Shown: positions 35,014-48,086, numbered from the stretch's first letter. The stretch: DNA of 64,000 nucleotides from Marsupella aquatica (GCA_973895155.1 OZ316893.1:27714001-27778000), one strand, 5' to 3'. A program made the numbers and translations. Notes: generated by a model not told the origin, from the letters alone.

Positions 35014-37003
35014 CAAAGAACGGACTGGTAGGTAGGGCTAGTGCTATTATAGATAGCAACAATGAAATGGCTATAACTCACGATAGAATGGGTTCGTCAT
35101 CTCCATTGTGGCTCTTCATCTCCATAAATCCCTCGTCATAAAATGACGGGCACGTGCTCTATATCTCATTTCCGTTCAATTAGAAGGCACCGACGAGCAG
35201 TTGGGACTTGTTCAAACGTGAATGAAAGCAAGGCTCCAACAACCTCAATGGGATCTACGTGTCTGAAAATCGTGTGGAACATTCTGTTTTTTTTCGATTA
35301 TCGAATGGCACACATTGAGTAGATAGATGAGTAACCATTGGCTTCCTGCAGACAGGAAATCTGAGTAAGTTGTTATGGGCTTGGTCATCTTTGATTTTCG
35401 CCCAAAGGAAGTCTGTCTGCTTGGTACTCTGCCACATGGATGGAGGAACCCGAAAACTGGGATCTGTGCATTCAGTGCAAACTACTGTACCAAAAAGCTC
35501 TGCCTCTAAGTTGCCCTACCTTTGCACTGTTCTCCTGAATTGCCATCAGGAAAAGGGAGACCTCAGGATCAATGCCCGCTTTGTGCCAATGGAACTGCAC
35601 CAAGGTATCTGAACTACGTTACGGTCGTAATGGTTAGGAGAGCACTTAGATCCAGATCTGCACTTTGATCCAGATCTGTTTGATGCACTTCAACCTGGGC
35701 ATCGGCTCATACATTTTGTGAGTGGCTATCGGAAGAATTGTTCTGACGGTGTCCCTCCTTCAAGTAATCAAATTACAATGGATGAGAATAACTGACGTCC
35801 ATCCTATTGTAGACTCTAATAAAGATGTTGGACTTGTAACCCCCTGGTTGAACTATTGTGTTTGAGCTTGCTTCTCTGACCAACATGTGGCTGTTCTACT
35901 CCTGGATTTGCCATGCAGTCCTGAGCTTGACCGTGGTGCACAAAGGTACCATAAGCATCTGTGTCATCTCCAGATCTGCCATGCAGCATGAACTGGGTTA
36001 AGGTCACAGAAGCCTTTCAAAATGTGCCAGTGTAGTCGGACAGGTGACCTGTTGGAATTACTCTCATTCTCTATTTGACTTAATTAACAGATATTGCTGA
36101 GAGTTTGGCAGAGGCTATCTATAATCTCTCTCAAAGCAGCTGCGTCCTTGGAGGGTATTGTCTGGACGTTCTTCAGTAAATGTTGGTGTATTTTATAAAC
36201 CTGCTCTCTTGTATAGTCTGTTGTCACTCTATGACAACCTTTTAAGCAAACATAACATCTCAAAATATTTTTTGCTCAGACCCTAGCGAAAAAGTTCTTG
36301 ACGATTTTGTATCTGAGATTTAGAACAGGCAACATGTCATCGTACAACCTGATGCCTTGAAGCATCATCAACAACTTACAGAACAAGCCATTGAAACTGT
36401 CAATTACAGGCCTCGTGTCTACCTTATCAATTCAATTTAAAGAAAGTGGATATCATGCAATCTTTCGCATTTCACTTCGAATGTTCGGTTTTGCATATAT
36501 TTCACAATCGTGGAGACACAACTGTTGCAGGATGGCACAAGTGTGTTACGACACTTCTCTCATTTTGAGTGTACGACTTGAGAAAACTAAAAAAAAACTA
36601 AGAAAGTTGCGAACTATTGTCAATATCCCAATTTGTCACTTAGGCTGAAGGATGTTCCATAACATGGTCCAAGCTGCCACCAACATCTGTAGTTACGTTG
36701 TAAGTTAATTATTTTTAAATGGTGAATCAACCAGCAGATCCGTGGTATGGGCAATCCAACCAGTGATATGAATAAAACGATATGAGTAGTCTCACCAGTC
36801 ACGAGATGAAGAAATTGACAGGTGGTTTGGATAGATGGGACCGGTGAGATATGAAAGACCAGCACTTTGTTCTATGTTGATCGAGGCCTGGGGAAACCCA
36901 TGGAAAGCCCAAATTTTATGCATGATTGGACTCTTTTGGTTGAACTCAGCGGATCAAATGGCTTGTCTCCTTTAGCAGCTATTGACGAGTGACCATACTT
37001 CGT
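35014..37003. other. Intergenic, no gene recognised
   Basis: Short frames such as 35370-35612 and 36391-36648 (+) lack recognised domains. GATCCAGATCTG is repeated at 35650 and 35668. Nothing further is supported. Confidence 0.4.
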
Positions 37004-37550
37004 AAACTTTTGACTCCAGTTTCGTCAAGGCAAGACGCAATCAAGTTTTTTGATCTCATCTGGAAAGAAACTTCAAGCCAGTGGCAAATGACCACTAGGC
37101 CTGGGAAGAATCGCGCGAGAAGAAAATTGACCGTGTATGATGCAATGTTTACTTAATGATTCACATTTTTGCCGATGAATCACTCTTATGGTGTGGTCCG
37201 ACTGCCATCACCCAAAATGCTCCCTTCTTGATACGGCTTCTAGATAGAGGCCTAGTTCATCGGACTGAACGGTTCCCTAAATGAAGCGTACGATTGACCA
37301 TTGCTGCATGCCTCGCCATGTCTCCCGCATGTAGCCGTATCAGATGAATTTCACTTGCACGATTTAAATGTTCTGCGAAATCTGCTGAACTTCGGTCAGA
37401 CATTGACTAAAGTTGCCCTACAATTTTGTTCTAGCTATTGGGCTTGAAGGATGCTTTTACAGGTCAAGAACAGCCTCGCATGAAGCTCTGAGGAAAGAGA
37501 CTATTATCAAAGCAGCTTGCAGAGGCAGAGGTACATATTCATGAATCTAG
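37004..37550 (+). pseudogene. Decayed duplicate of the KCBP gene (introns 8-9, exons 9-10)
   Basis: Collinear matches to the intact gene cover both exon and intron. 37004-37077 matches intron 8 at about 3520-3590 (ACTCCAGTTTC, AAGGCAAGA, GAAACTT-AAG). 37090-37135 matches the end of exon 9 and the start of intron 9 (CACTAGGC, GGAAGA, ATTGACC, TATGAT). 37431-37545 matches exon 10 and its donor at 4281-4395 (TTGAAGGATGC, CTGAGGAAAGAGAC, GCAGCTTGCAGAGG, AGAGGTAC). Most of exon 9 is deleted and the GC donor is gone. Retained introns indicate a DNA-level segmental duplicate, not a retrocopy. It cannot encode a product. Confidence 0.8.
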
Positions 37551-39263
37551 TACAGAGCAAATACACTACGGTAGGCCAGCTGAAACAACAAAACATATAT
37601 ATCAGTCAGGCACCCGAATTAACCGCTCTGACTTCTCTATCTTTGGTAGTTATCAATCTTACTTTAGCTAAACGACTTTTCTCCGAGTGTGATCAAAGTT
37701 TGAAGACTAATATGAACTTACCGAAAAGAGGACAAATCCGTCATGCATTGTCCTGTTTTTCATCTCCAAGGCATATCCTCTATTTGGGTCCAATCACTCT
37801 CGTCACGTGTTGCACGAACCAAAAGCAACTGGGACTCTATGCGTCTCCAAAATCCAACAAGCATGTCGTTTGATTACCAACTTCTGCTAAATTAATGCTA
37901 AATTAATGACATTACTCACATTCACTCATCCTCTGCGTGATGTCGCCAGCATTCTGAATCCATAATGTACTGAATTCTGCGTACCTATGGACTCGAAAGT
38001 ATTCCGCTCTGCAAGAATCGGTCGTCTGCCTGTGAGAATGCTTTTTATTGAAGATCAAGGACCGACGCGCAAGGAATGATGAACTCGAGGAAGCAAAAAA
38101 CAGAGGACAAACCATACTGAGGGGAGCTTCAATTGTCTTTTAGGGAACAACGTGCAAAGTAGATGAAGCAACATTTCATTTCATGCGTCACTCCCGTAAC
38201 GATTCAATTTCAAGTTTTAGTGGGGCATCAAAACTCCATAACCAGACTTCATGCCCGTCCCTACCGTAAAAGTTCCTGCCTTGCTTCGACTGCTCATTCC
38301 CACCTTGGCAAATGAGAAAACCAGAAAACAATGGCTGGTGGGTCCAGCTTTGGTCGACTACTTATTTTTTAAGGTTGTTACTTTTTGCCAATGTCGACTC
38401 TTTGAAGGAGTAAATGCTCAAAATATTGATTTTCCCTCAATATTAATTATCTGATTTTCCTGGAATATTAACTGACCGTCAGATCTCCCTTCCCTAGATT
38501 TAAGGATAATTAGATTCTGGCTAATGGGGCCTGTGATAGGTAGGACACTGGCTGATGAGACTAAGAAAAAATGGCGGAAAGCTTTTTTTGCCACTAAAAA
38601 AAGGCTGTTGACTATGTAGTTACCAAACGTACTCAAATACCATACTGTAAGGCGGACATCATGCGTGGTACCTGTTTCCAAGTGTGTATAGATAAGGCGC
38701 ATCGGAAAGCTCATGAAGTTGGAAATTTGGCTTTTACCCTCTTGACTGAATGTGTTCAGTCCTTGAGGGCCCAACTCGCATGGAAGCGGGCCTTTGCAAA
38801 TAAATAGGAAAACTATTCATTCCTAGCCCTTAATATTTATTGATCAATGGTGAGAACCATGTAACTTGGTTTGTGCATAATGAGGCAGCCAAGGGATACG
38901 TTTTGTCCTTTGTCAAGCAGATTTTAGTCTGACAAGTGGGAGGTTTGTGATGTCAACTCAAGGGCAAAAAGGAGACAAGGCCAAGAAAAAGGACTTTAGT
39001 TTGGAAATACCAACTGAAGATGTCATTTGAGGACATTAAGTAGTCGGTCTCTGCTGCCCTCCATTTTGGGCTGTTTGTGCTTGTGGCATGTTTTGGGCTG
39101 TTTGTGCTTGGCTTCCCCTCATCCCTGGGTTTTACACTGAATCAATGATATCTGCTATAAAAAAATCCAGAAGAAAAAAAAGTTGAGAAAATGGACGCAC
39201 TCATAATCTCATAAAGAGTAATTCTATATGGGTTAATAACTACTAGTGGGTCGACTAAGTTAA
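37551..39263. other. Intergenic, no gene recognised
   Basis: Contains the second copy of the repeat seen at 30095-30200 (38470-38620). TTTTGGGCTGTTTGTGCTTG is repeated in tandem at about 39064 and 39092. Frames at 37517-37873 (+) and 38418-38774 (-) have no domain. Confidence 0.4.
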
Positions 39264-39615
39264 AGGCAAAATCAAGTCAAATCCTTACAACTTCTCCCTC
39301 TCAACCAAATGGTCTGAAACATTTCTCAAAGATAGAGGAAAGTTAGGGGAATATGTATTTAGCTCAGATGACTTCTGAGTTGTGAGTAAAAACAAAAATG
39401 ATACCCCGACTCTGCCCTGAGCCAACTCAGTGCACGGCCATAAAACCAACCTGAATCCCTACAATTTCATTTTTTTCTCCCCACTTAACCGAATGTGTTG
39501 AAGATTTGCTCAGATATAGAGGGAAACTGGGGAAACATATCGATATAACTTGGTCCCAAGTCATCAGTTAAAGATGGAATGATACCCCAACTTTATCTTG
39601 AGCCAATCTTAGGGT
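39264..39615. repeat. Degenerate tandem duplication, period about 183 bp
   Basis: Two units share, in order, AATCC(T/C)TACAA, a TTCTCCC(T/C) block, AAC(C)AAATG/ACCGAATG, CTCA(A/G)A(T)ATAGAGG, GGGAA, AATGATACCCC(G/A)ACT and TGAGCCAA. Divergence is high, so the duplication is old. Confidence 0.65.
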
Positions 39616-41895
39616 GGCTTTACAAGAGCTTTGGGGCAGCAATTCCTTTTTTTCTAAAGATGTAATTCTAACCATTGATATGTGGGAACTGGTCACACTT
39701 CACTTTACATGAACTTGGGGGCACAATCAAGCGAAAGCATTACTGAATAGACATTACCGAACATTACCAAATCTGTCTGTGGGCCCCTTGTGGGCCCCCT
39801 TTTTTGCTGATGTGTGCAAACTTTTTTGTCAAAAACTTTGACCTCCTCTTGAGGTGGTCTAAAAACTTGGAGGAAAGGGCCGCTTGTTTTCAGGGCATTG
39901 TATTGATTATTTCCAAACCTGACACATTTTTGCTCAGGCATTTTAAGCTTTGTGTAAGGAAATGGCCATCAGCTCAGCTTTAATGGAGAGACACTGAACG
40001 GCCCCGTCTTGTAAAGCCCCCCTTACAGTATGCCAACTTTACAAAAGCCTACCAAGTTGAAGCCAAGAAACCAAAATGAACCTTAATCCCTGGGGTTTGT
40101 CATTTCCTCAAATTGAACTGTAGTCCCCTTCAAATCAGGCCACAATGTGGTACTAACCGCAGTGGATTCAACTGGTTCGTCCAGTCCCAGACAAGGAACC
40201 TGCTCGGAATTTTAGGGTTAGGGTTAACAATACGAAATGCTGGAAAGAAACGCCGAACTGATCGCAGCTATATAATCGTTTTCACGATCTTGTGCAGCAG
40301 AGGAGACTGTTTATGTAGAGCTGCGCGGAAGTCAGTTTGAGCTGGACTAGTTGGCCGTCGTCGACCTTGACGGATAGGTCGTCGGTGTGAATTTGGGGTG
40401 ATCGATTTTCTATAGAAAACCGTCTAGAAGAACTTTCCGTTAACTGATTGGTTTCTGTGGTTTAGTGTTTGTGGCACATTTCGCATTAGTTTAGCAAGTT
40501 TCTAGCTAAGGTGTTTCGCATATGCAGTAGATGGAAGGCTTAGATTTCTTTGGTCTACTTATCCCGAAATCCTCGGTGCTTATTCAATTGTTAGACAAGG
40601 GTTCCAGGGACTCTTGCTTATGCATGCGAGCTTCGTTCTTTTACACCTCATGAAACAAGTATGGCAAACTTAGCGAAGTGTTTGTCTATGGACACACAAA
40701 GTGTAGAATTGCCCCCATGCACCACCTTGTGTGAGTCAGTAAGGTGAACGCGACCTCCACCATTCCGCCATTGCCCCGAGAGCTGGAAGGCTTTGAACGC
40801 TTAAGTCTCTATCAGAGCTCCTGGCTTTGGTACGTAACAAATCGGCGCACCGCGTCACTTAGGTCGTGCAGCGAGTTATATTTTGACGTAGGGAAGTAGA
40901 AAGGTGAGGTGCAAATGATGTGTTTGATATGCACAAGTAAACTCAGCGGAGGCTTAGTCGATAGGCGCATGAGCCAAAGCCTTGTACTGATGCACCTCTC
41001 TTATGTCTGTTGAGTATGGGCATTAGCGCCTTTTCGCAAAGGCGTATGTCCGAGCAAGTTTGAAAGGCATGTCGGAGACTTACGTCGATGGTTCACGCTC
41101 TGCAAATGTGATGCAGGGCTGGATGGAAATACTTCCTTCGAGGTTCCGTCGGAACTGTAGACCAGCCAGATTTAGGGCAGATCTCTGCGGCAGAGTAAGC
41201 TGCCCTTCCCGGCACGACGACTGATACGTTCCCAATACGATGTCGGCAATGGTTGACATTCTGGCGTGGGAGTCGGATCTCTTGGCAAGTATTGCCGCAT
41301 CTTTCCATCCACATTCCCCCTCTGTAGTTGGTGTACTTGGACTGTCGGACTGTCGTAATTAGCATACTACAGATTAGTACTCCCGTTTTCATTCTAATAT
41401 CTCTTTTTGAATGTCTCCTCGCTCCACCTCGATCATAAGGGCGTGATGCATGGCCACAGTAGGCTCCTAGTGGGGGGTTAGCAATTAGTTCTAGGGTTGT
41501 GGCTACTTGTTATAATTACTATGCGCCACTGTACCCGGAATACTCAACTCATTCTAGATTGCGGGAAAGATCAAGTATTTGGCCCGGCAACAAAGCACAC
41601 TATCGAGGGCAGGAGAAGTGGAAGAACTTCACTACACCCTGAAGTTAAAAGTGTGATCAGTCTATCTCATGTTCATGCATGCCAGTTTAACTGATGAAAC
41701 ATACCTACTGATATTACACTAAGTCAGACTTTAGTGTCAAACTACATCAAATCCATGCAGTTGCGTCTGTTTGTTGAGAGGCAGGCAGAAAAGATGGAGT
41801 CCTTTTACCACGTCACCTACTGAACATCTCCTTCGAAAACTCACCAAGGAAGTCTTTGACGATTGTCTATGAACATCAATGAGCCCAGGCACTTT
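39616..41895. other. Intergenic, no gene recognised
   Basis: Less AT-rich than its surroundings from 40100 to 41700 but without a supported gene. A short telomere-like TTTTAGGGTTAGGGTT lies at 40212-40227. The minus-strand frame at 41093-41392 has no recognised domain. Confidence 0.4.
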
Positions 41896-42175
41896 TTAGA
41901 GTGATTTAAACCCTCCAATTGTGGATAGTACAGTGGAATGCACTGCTTAGAGTGACCTAAACACTCCAATAGTAGATAGTACAGTGGAATGCTGTTCCAC
42001 ATACAATGGAATACTTGTTTACAGTGATCGAACCCTTAAACCAATTCCCAATGGGAATGAATCTCTACCAGTCAACACTTCCAGTTTTTGGAGTGGCCTA
42101 AACCGCCCTATTGTGAAGTATACTGTTCTTTCACATGCAATCAAGACTTCGGTAGAGTGACCTCAACTTTCAACC
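41896..42175. repeat. Degenerate tandem repeat, period about 51 bp
   Basis: TTAGAGTGA(T/C)(T/C)TAAAC at 41896 and 41947 is followed by CTCCAAT, GATAGTACAGTGGAATGC. Weaker copies lie near 42016, 42081 and 42153 (GAGTG(G/A)CCT-AA). Confidence 0.7.
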
Positions 42176-43769
42176 ACTTACCAATGTGCAAATGGTCTTA
42201 GGACAGTAACTTTGTGTACACAAATAAATGCGGAATTCAAAATAAGCCACGGAGACACTTTTATGAATAGCTAAAATAAGGGAATTCAAACATAGACGAA
42301 TGAAAGGGGAGTGTGGACCCCTGAAAATCACAATACTGAGAACATTCCAAACGAGAGAAACTATCTTCAGGTACAACTATAACACCCTATCTTGCCAAAA
42401 CATATAATAGTCCGTTTACAAACGTTAAGGTCACATGATTGATTTCAATTTGTTTCCTACATTCAAAGGTTGCCACGCCAGGCTTTTTCCCCAATTATTT
42501 CTCATTAAGACATTACCGTATGTCATACAGTGTCTATGCCGTGCCTCTTTTAAGCAGCTGCCTGATGCTCTGTGCATGATGTATGTGCTGCCGGGTAAGC
42601 TTGCAATCTGGGGTCAAGTTGAAATCTGAAAGCTAACTTAGATGCATTGGTCCTTCAACTAAGATATCTACACCATAGCTACTGTGCGGGGTATTGGGCT
42701 CTGCAATTTGCAGTGGTGAGCTGTTCACTCAGAGAGGACGGAAATGAGACAGATATACTGAGCTTTGCCGACAACATCTAAAGGAAGCCAGCAGGATAAG
42801 AATCGATTGGGCAAAACTCCAATCTCACATTCCCTTGAATAAAGAAATATATCAGCAAATGTAGGACATCTTTTTTAAGAGAGTACTCAAGTCAAAGAGA
42901 TGAGAACGTAAGAGCTGAAGTTGATACACAACTCAAAATTCAAAATGCCAGATTGTGTTGACAAACATGCAAAGAAAATTACAACCAGGAACATTGTGTT
43001 GCATTGAGTTGCCAAGGTCTGTACATGAGAATCATCACAGTACTAGGTGATCAAGGCAACCATGTGATAGAGGAACACAGTGGCAGCCAGTTGTTGAGGT
43101 CCTCAGCTACTTCCGCACAGTCTGCATGTGCCACTTCCAATCAGGGTATTACTCAACACTTAACATTTTGCTAAGGACAAGAGCCCGTCCCTTAAATGGG
43201 ATAAAAAGTCTCCCCCATGCACCAATCAACTATACACGGTCGCCTTTATATCCCATTAAGAGACAGCTCCCATGCTTAACCATATACATTAAACACCTAG
43301 GACCAACTCATTACAAAGCATAGTCTGTTTACAAATTCATTAAAAAGCTATAACCAACTCAGAACCAACTTGTTAAAAAGCATAGTCCAGGCATGTACAA
43401 ACTCATTAAAAAGCGAGAACCAATATTGATCCTTCATCAAAATATTGTTTTTTAACTCTCTCAAATTCCTCCATACACCCCATCTAAAACAAATACCTGC
43501 CCTTTAGCCTGCCCTCACCTAGCCCAGATAAAAAACATAATTGGAAAATTAAAAATTCATTTAAATTTAAAAATTTGGAAAGAAACTTTGAATTGTTTTA
43601 ATATCTTTTGAAATAAATAAATATAGAATTAAAATTTTCAAAGAAAACTTATTTTGTTCTGTCTGTTTGTGCTTGGATGAACAGTGGCAGCTATCTCGTG
43701 TCTCCAGTTTCTTTGTGTAACGCACGGGTTATTGAACACAACTTCAGCAATTCTATGGCTGGGATCACT
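42176..43769. other. Intergenic, with a short tandem duplication
   Basis: No gene is recognised. 43301-43425 contains two units of AACCAACTCATTACAAAGCAT / AACCAACTTGTTAAAAAGCAT followed by TACAAANTCATTAAAAAGC, period about 66 bp. At 43710-43724 GTGTAACGCACGGGTTATTG resembles the hairpin region of the nearby Helitron-like 3' ends. Confidence 0.45.
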
Positions 43770-43799
43770 CTTAACGTGCCTCAACAAGTACATTGCAAT

Positions 43800-44335
43800 T
43801 TAGCTTATATGTTTTTACCTTGCCTTGGGCATATTTTCCTAATCTTTACATATTTAACTTTCCTCTATATCTTTACCTTGCCTTGACATCTTTTTCTCAT
43901 CTTGCCATTTTTTGTCACATTGACATCTTCATATCTCCACGACATTTTTCGTCACCCTCAAAATCTTTTCTCTAATATATCTTTTTCTGTCCTCAAGATC
44001 TTTTTCTCAGCAGCCTGGCTCCGCATCTTTTCGTCAGTCACCTAAGCGACATCTTTTCTCTCAAATGAATCATTGATATATTTTTCTCTCCTTAAGAGCG
44101 ATTTTCTCACCAGTTCTGGCTTGACATCTTTTTCTCACCTTAACATCTTTCTGTCACCCTCGAGATCTTTTCTCTCATTGACATCATTCCTTTTTCCTCA
44201 TCTTTACATCTTTTTCAAATTTTGCCATCATTTTCTCTCCTCAACATCTTTTCCTCACCTTGGCATCTTTTCTCTCATCGACATGTTTTTTCACCTCACC
44301 ATATTTTGTACAACGCATAGGCATGAGGCTATTCA
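43800..44335 (+). repeat. Pyrimidine-rich satellite block with a decayed Helitron-like 3' end
   Basis: Degenerate TTGACATCTTTTTCTCACC units like those in the two larger elements. The block ends GTACAACGCATAGGCATGAGGCTAT followed by T, a decayed version of the GTGCAACGCAY...CTAG terminus. The 5' end is not found, so this is an older or truncated copy. Open frames across it are repeat translations. Confidence 0.55.
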
Positions 44336-45914
44336 CAATAATTACAGTGAGTCACTGAATAATTCATAAGTAGATCAAGTATTCCACTCATGAAAGGAAT
44401 TGGTCCTATCTACTTCCATGCCCATAGAGTAATATGACTTTGGCTAAAGTGAAAAAGTCATGATAAAAAATTGCTGTTTGTGAAACACGAGCAAGAATTT
44501 TGGGTTCTACTCGTGAATTAGTGCTATCTACTTCCATACTCATCTACTTCTATAATATGCAATGCCGCCAAAAAGCTTTTTGTCTGCTTACAAATTCAGA
44601 AAGGGAGGGAACAAACCTGAGCCGTCAGATTTTTTCAAACTGTTTTTGTGCTCTTGGATCGATTGCTCATGTATGTCAAATGATATACTTATTTTAATAG
44701 TATATACAAAGTATATGAGATGATACTTATGTGACATCATGTTAAATGTGTTTTTGTCTTTTCAAGTATGAATGTACATTCCAATGGAAGGAGAATCTTT
44801 TGGGGCATGATAAATTTTTGGATTTTTCATGGCCTATGAGACTCTAGAAGGAAGGAAAATGGGTTAATTTTGCTCCTTTTTTTTCTTCTCTGTATTTTCT
44901 TCTGTTTACTTAATGGTCCGAATGTAAGAAAAAAAGGGAGGAATGGAGTGGCATAGGGGTGAACAAATAGGAAAAAGGGGGAGAGTAAAAATGAAAATAT
45001 TCCCCTCCCAACAGTATCAAAGCATCTGGGGGCCATCATCTCTCTTGCACTCCATCTCACCCTTCCACATCCTTGCTCTCCCCAACAATATAGTTCTCAC
45101 AACAAAACAACATCTTATTCCAATATAAAATAAAAATGCAAAAGCAGTCAACTTTTTTTTTCATGTTTTGATTATATCGGTCCCAAATTTGTTATTCCAT
45201 CTATACCTCCAACTGGGCCTCCAACATTCTCTTTGAAAATATTTTCAAAAAATGCATCCTTAATGAAGGCCAAGTCACAGAAGATCACACTCCCAACATC
45301 TTTTCTCTGACCACAGGACATGTCTTGCTTGACATGCCCCCTCATCTCTACTAGTCTCACTTTTGCCCTAATTCTTTCCCCAGTCAGGAGCCCATCTCTT
45401 TGCCCCACTTTGCATATTTTGTCCAGTCTTTTGTTCCATCTTTTGTATCATTAACAATAAAGATTTCTTGCCCAACTCTTGCCCATGGACTCTTATCACC
45501 CATTTGCGCCTTATCCCATATTTTTGTGTTCACTTGAATTACATTATTTGATTACATAATTTCATGTGTTATTTTGAACAAGATCTCCTCATTGACAACA
45601 CTTTTCACATGAAATGGGCAAGAAAGAATTATGGAAAATCCAATATTTTCAGTTTGATCCACCTAAAAACCCCAGCTTTTAATCAACAGTTCTTTACCTT
45701 ACCTCAATGTATCTATGCAATGCTTTGGCAGCGGGCTTGGCAACAACATGGCCGCAAGACCAGCTTAGCCACAACACCGAGGTCATTACTAGAGTGACTG
45801 GCATCGTCATAACGACGACATGGCCGCAACAACATATGAAATGTCTAAACAACTTTCTTGCCTGGCTTGCATTAATTTGCATTATCTACATTTCTTTGGC
45901 TCACTTGCATCGTT

Positions 45915-46760
45915 TTGCATTTCTTTGCCTCGACCGACTCAAAATGTTCACATCACCCCAAATCTTTGCCTCAATGCAACATACATTTAAACTTGCATCA
46001 ACATTTTTGTCTTCTTTTGCCTAAACATCTTTTGCTTATCTCAAAATGTTTTTATCTCCTCCACTCACGTCGAATCTTTTCACTCCTCAACTTTTTTCTC
46101 TTCTCAAAATCTTTTTCTCATCTCAACCTCTTTTTTATCTCTTTGACATGTTTTCTCACCTGGACATCTTTTCTCTCTCGGCATTCTTTATCACCTCAAC
46201 ATTTTTTGCTCACCTTGACATATCTTTTCTCCTTGAAATCTTTTTCTCATCTCAACATCTATTTCTCCCCTCAACATCTTTTGCCTACCTTGACATCTTT
46301 TGCTCACCTTGAAAGCTTTTCTGTTAGACTCAACCTTTTTTTATCACCCGGACATCGTTTGCTCACTTGGACATCTTTTATCTCCTTGACATGTTTGATC
46401 ACCTTAACATCTTTTGTTCACCTTGCCTTTTTTTTCTCTCTTTGACATCTTTTTTTCTCTCTTTGACATCTTTTATCACTTGGACATCTTTTGCTCACCT
46501 TGATATCATTTCCTCTCCTTAACATCTTTTATCACCTTGACATCTTTGTTCTCTCTTTGACATCTTTTATCACTTGGACATCTTTTGCTCACCTTGATAT
46601 CATTTTCTCTCCTCAAAATCTTTTATCACCTTGACATCTTTTTTCTCTCTTTGACATCTTTTGTCACTTGCCCATATTTTGCTCACCTGCGCTTGACATC
46701 TTCTGTTCACTTTGACATCTTTGATCTCCTCAACATCTTTTGTCACCTCGACATCTTTCG
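45915..46760 (+). repeat. Pyrimidine-rich satellite array in Helitron-like copy 2
   Basis: Some forty degenerate units of the form (T/C)T(T/G)GACATCTTTT(N)CTCACC run to the 3' hairpin. The pyrimidine strand is free of stops for long distances, which explains the 176-codon frame at 45915-46445. That frame is not a gene. Confidence 0.85.
46461..46680 (+). repeat. 94-bp higher-order repeat in the satellite
   Basis: CTTTGACATCTTTTATCACT begins at 46461 and 46555, and a near copy begins at 46649. Spacing is 94 bp each time, about five monomers of 18-19 bp. The first two 94-bp units differ at only a few positions, unlike the individual monomers. Confidence 0.85.
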
Positions 46761-47177
46761 TGCAACGCATGGGCATTGGGCTAGTACAGTAATATCACTT
46801 GAACCAGAGTGAAGAAATGATGAAGAAAAACTGTTTTGAGTCAATGGCAAAAATAAGTGCAGCTAGCTTGGACTCAAATTCATGTTCACCAAAATTCTAG
46901 GCCTAACATTAATTTTCTAGTTACAACATTGATTCTTTCATAACAATAAAATATTACTGCGAATAATGTAACTTGTATCTTTGTCCTTCTTTGCATTCAC
47001 TTATGTTAGACACGCTTGTCTGCAGCCCCATCTACAGCTCATAATTAATCGGAGCCTGACTTTCACCTGTCTTATGCCCCCTTGTCTGACAACCCTATAC
47101 TCCATCCTTTAACTTGATTGTCTTCAACACCCTTGTTCATTCATAAGCTTAGCAACTTTTTACCTCAAGAGTATCAC

Positions 47178-47330
47178 TTCCATGGAAGTGGCACATCACG
47201 TGCAACTAAGCATAGGCCCATTTAAATGGGTGTGACCAAAAACTTCCAAAGTTTTGTGGAAGAACAAATAGGCATGATTTATTGATTGGTTGGCTTTAAA
47301 GAACAATATGCCTATTTAATTGTAAAAAAA
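47178..47330. repeat. Dispersed repeat, copy B (first copy at 34008-34165)
   Basis: Collinear with copy A but without the flanking G and C runs. Confidence 0.75.
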
Positions 47331-47809
47331 TACTTTCTTCAAAGTTTTAAACTAAGGATTTTCTACTAAAAAATAGCAAATTTTAAAGAAAGAAAGGGTG
47401 TTGCAAAAAAACAAAATTCACTTATAAGTTAAGGGGGTCAAATCCTAAAACATCGCACGCAATGTATGACCCTCCATATAGTGACCCCCAAGCTTTTCAC
47501 TAGGTTGTCACCCAAACTGCAGGTTAATTACTACAAAACTAATTGCCAATCTATTTTAACTAATAGTACATTGCCCCACCAAACCTAGGTGGCTTTACCT
47601 ACCCCATAGTCCGGTCCATGAAAGCTCCCCATTGGTTGTCCATCTCCCCAAGTGAGATAGCCTAATTTTAAACCCTAAACAAATTGCTATCCTGGTTTGG
47701 ACTTGTCCGACAAGTAAGGGTTTTGGACCCTGGAAAATGACAAATGACACACCCGGTCATCCCGGCCCTGATCCCGACCTCGACCTCGACCCCCGGCCCC
47801 GGTCCGGCC

Positions 47810-47981
47810 TGTTAGGATTTACTCTTAGGTAACGACTGTACCTTAGTTAATTAGGGGTAACCCTAGTCACAGACTAGGTTTAGGTTAGTCATGCTGCACA
47901 CACACTAATATACCCATTCAAGCGGCGTTCGCTTGGAGAGTAAGAACTCAGGCTCATTACAATTGCCGTCTATGCTCAACA
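47810..47981. mobile_element. Solo LTR or very short LTR-type element (172 bp)
   Basis: Bounded TGTTAGG...CTCAACA (TG/CA ends with related termini). CGGCC directly flanks both sides (47805-47809 and 47982-47986), a 5-bp target duplication, although the surrounding DNA is rich in CGGCC. The right-hand end is an inverted match to the sequence starting at 48087 (TTGA-CATAGACG-CAAT). Confidence 0.6.
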
Positions 47982-48086
47982 CGGCCGGCCCACACCCCGG
48001 CCCGACCTACCTTACCCGGCCCCAACCCCGACTCCAAACCGGGGAGCTGGCTCACTAAATCGGGGGAGTCGGGGACCAGGCCAGGA

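Larger units (their letters stand above)
44543..46784 (+). mobile_element. Helitron-like non-autonomous element, copy 2 (2,242 bp)
   Basis: Starts TCTACTTCTATAATATGCAA after A, and ends CTAG before T. The 3' side has GTGCAACGCAT then GGGCATTGGG before CTAG. The interior is collinear with copy 1: TGCAATGCCGCCAAAAA, TATGAGATGAT, GGCATGA-AAA, ATGGGTTAATTTTGC, AAGGGGGAGAG, TTCCCCTCC, AACAATAAAGATTTCTTGCC. Its 3' half is a pyrimidine-rich satellite longer than that of copy 1. No Rep or helicase is encoded. Copy 1 has about 220 bp (near 12585-12800) absent here. Confidence 0.65.

Noticed and set aside
40212-40227. Interstitial telomere repeat
   Set aside because: Only about two TTTAGGG-like units, within the range of chance.
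45915-46445. 176-codon open frame on +
   Set aside because: It is the translation of the pyrimidine-rich satellite (Leu/Phe/Ser/His repeats). Absence of stops follows from base composition.
46461-46743. Regular repeats that might suggest a CRISPR-like array
   Set aside because: Repeats are contiguous and degenerate without unique spacers, and the genome is a plant's.
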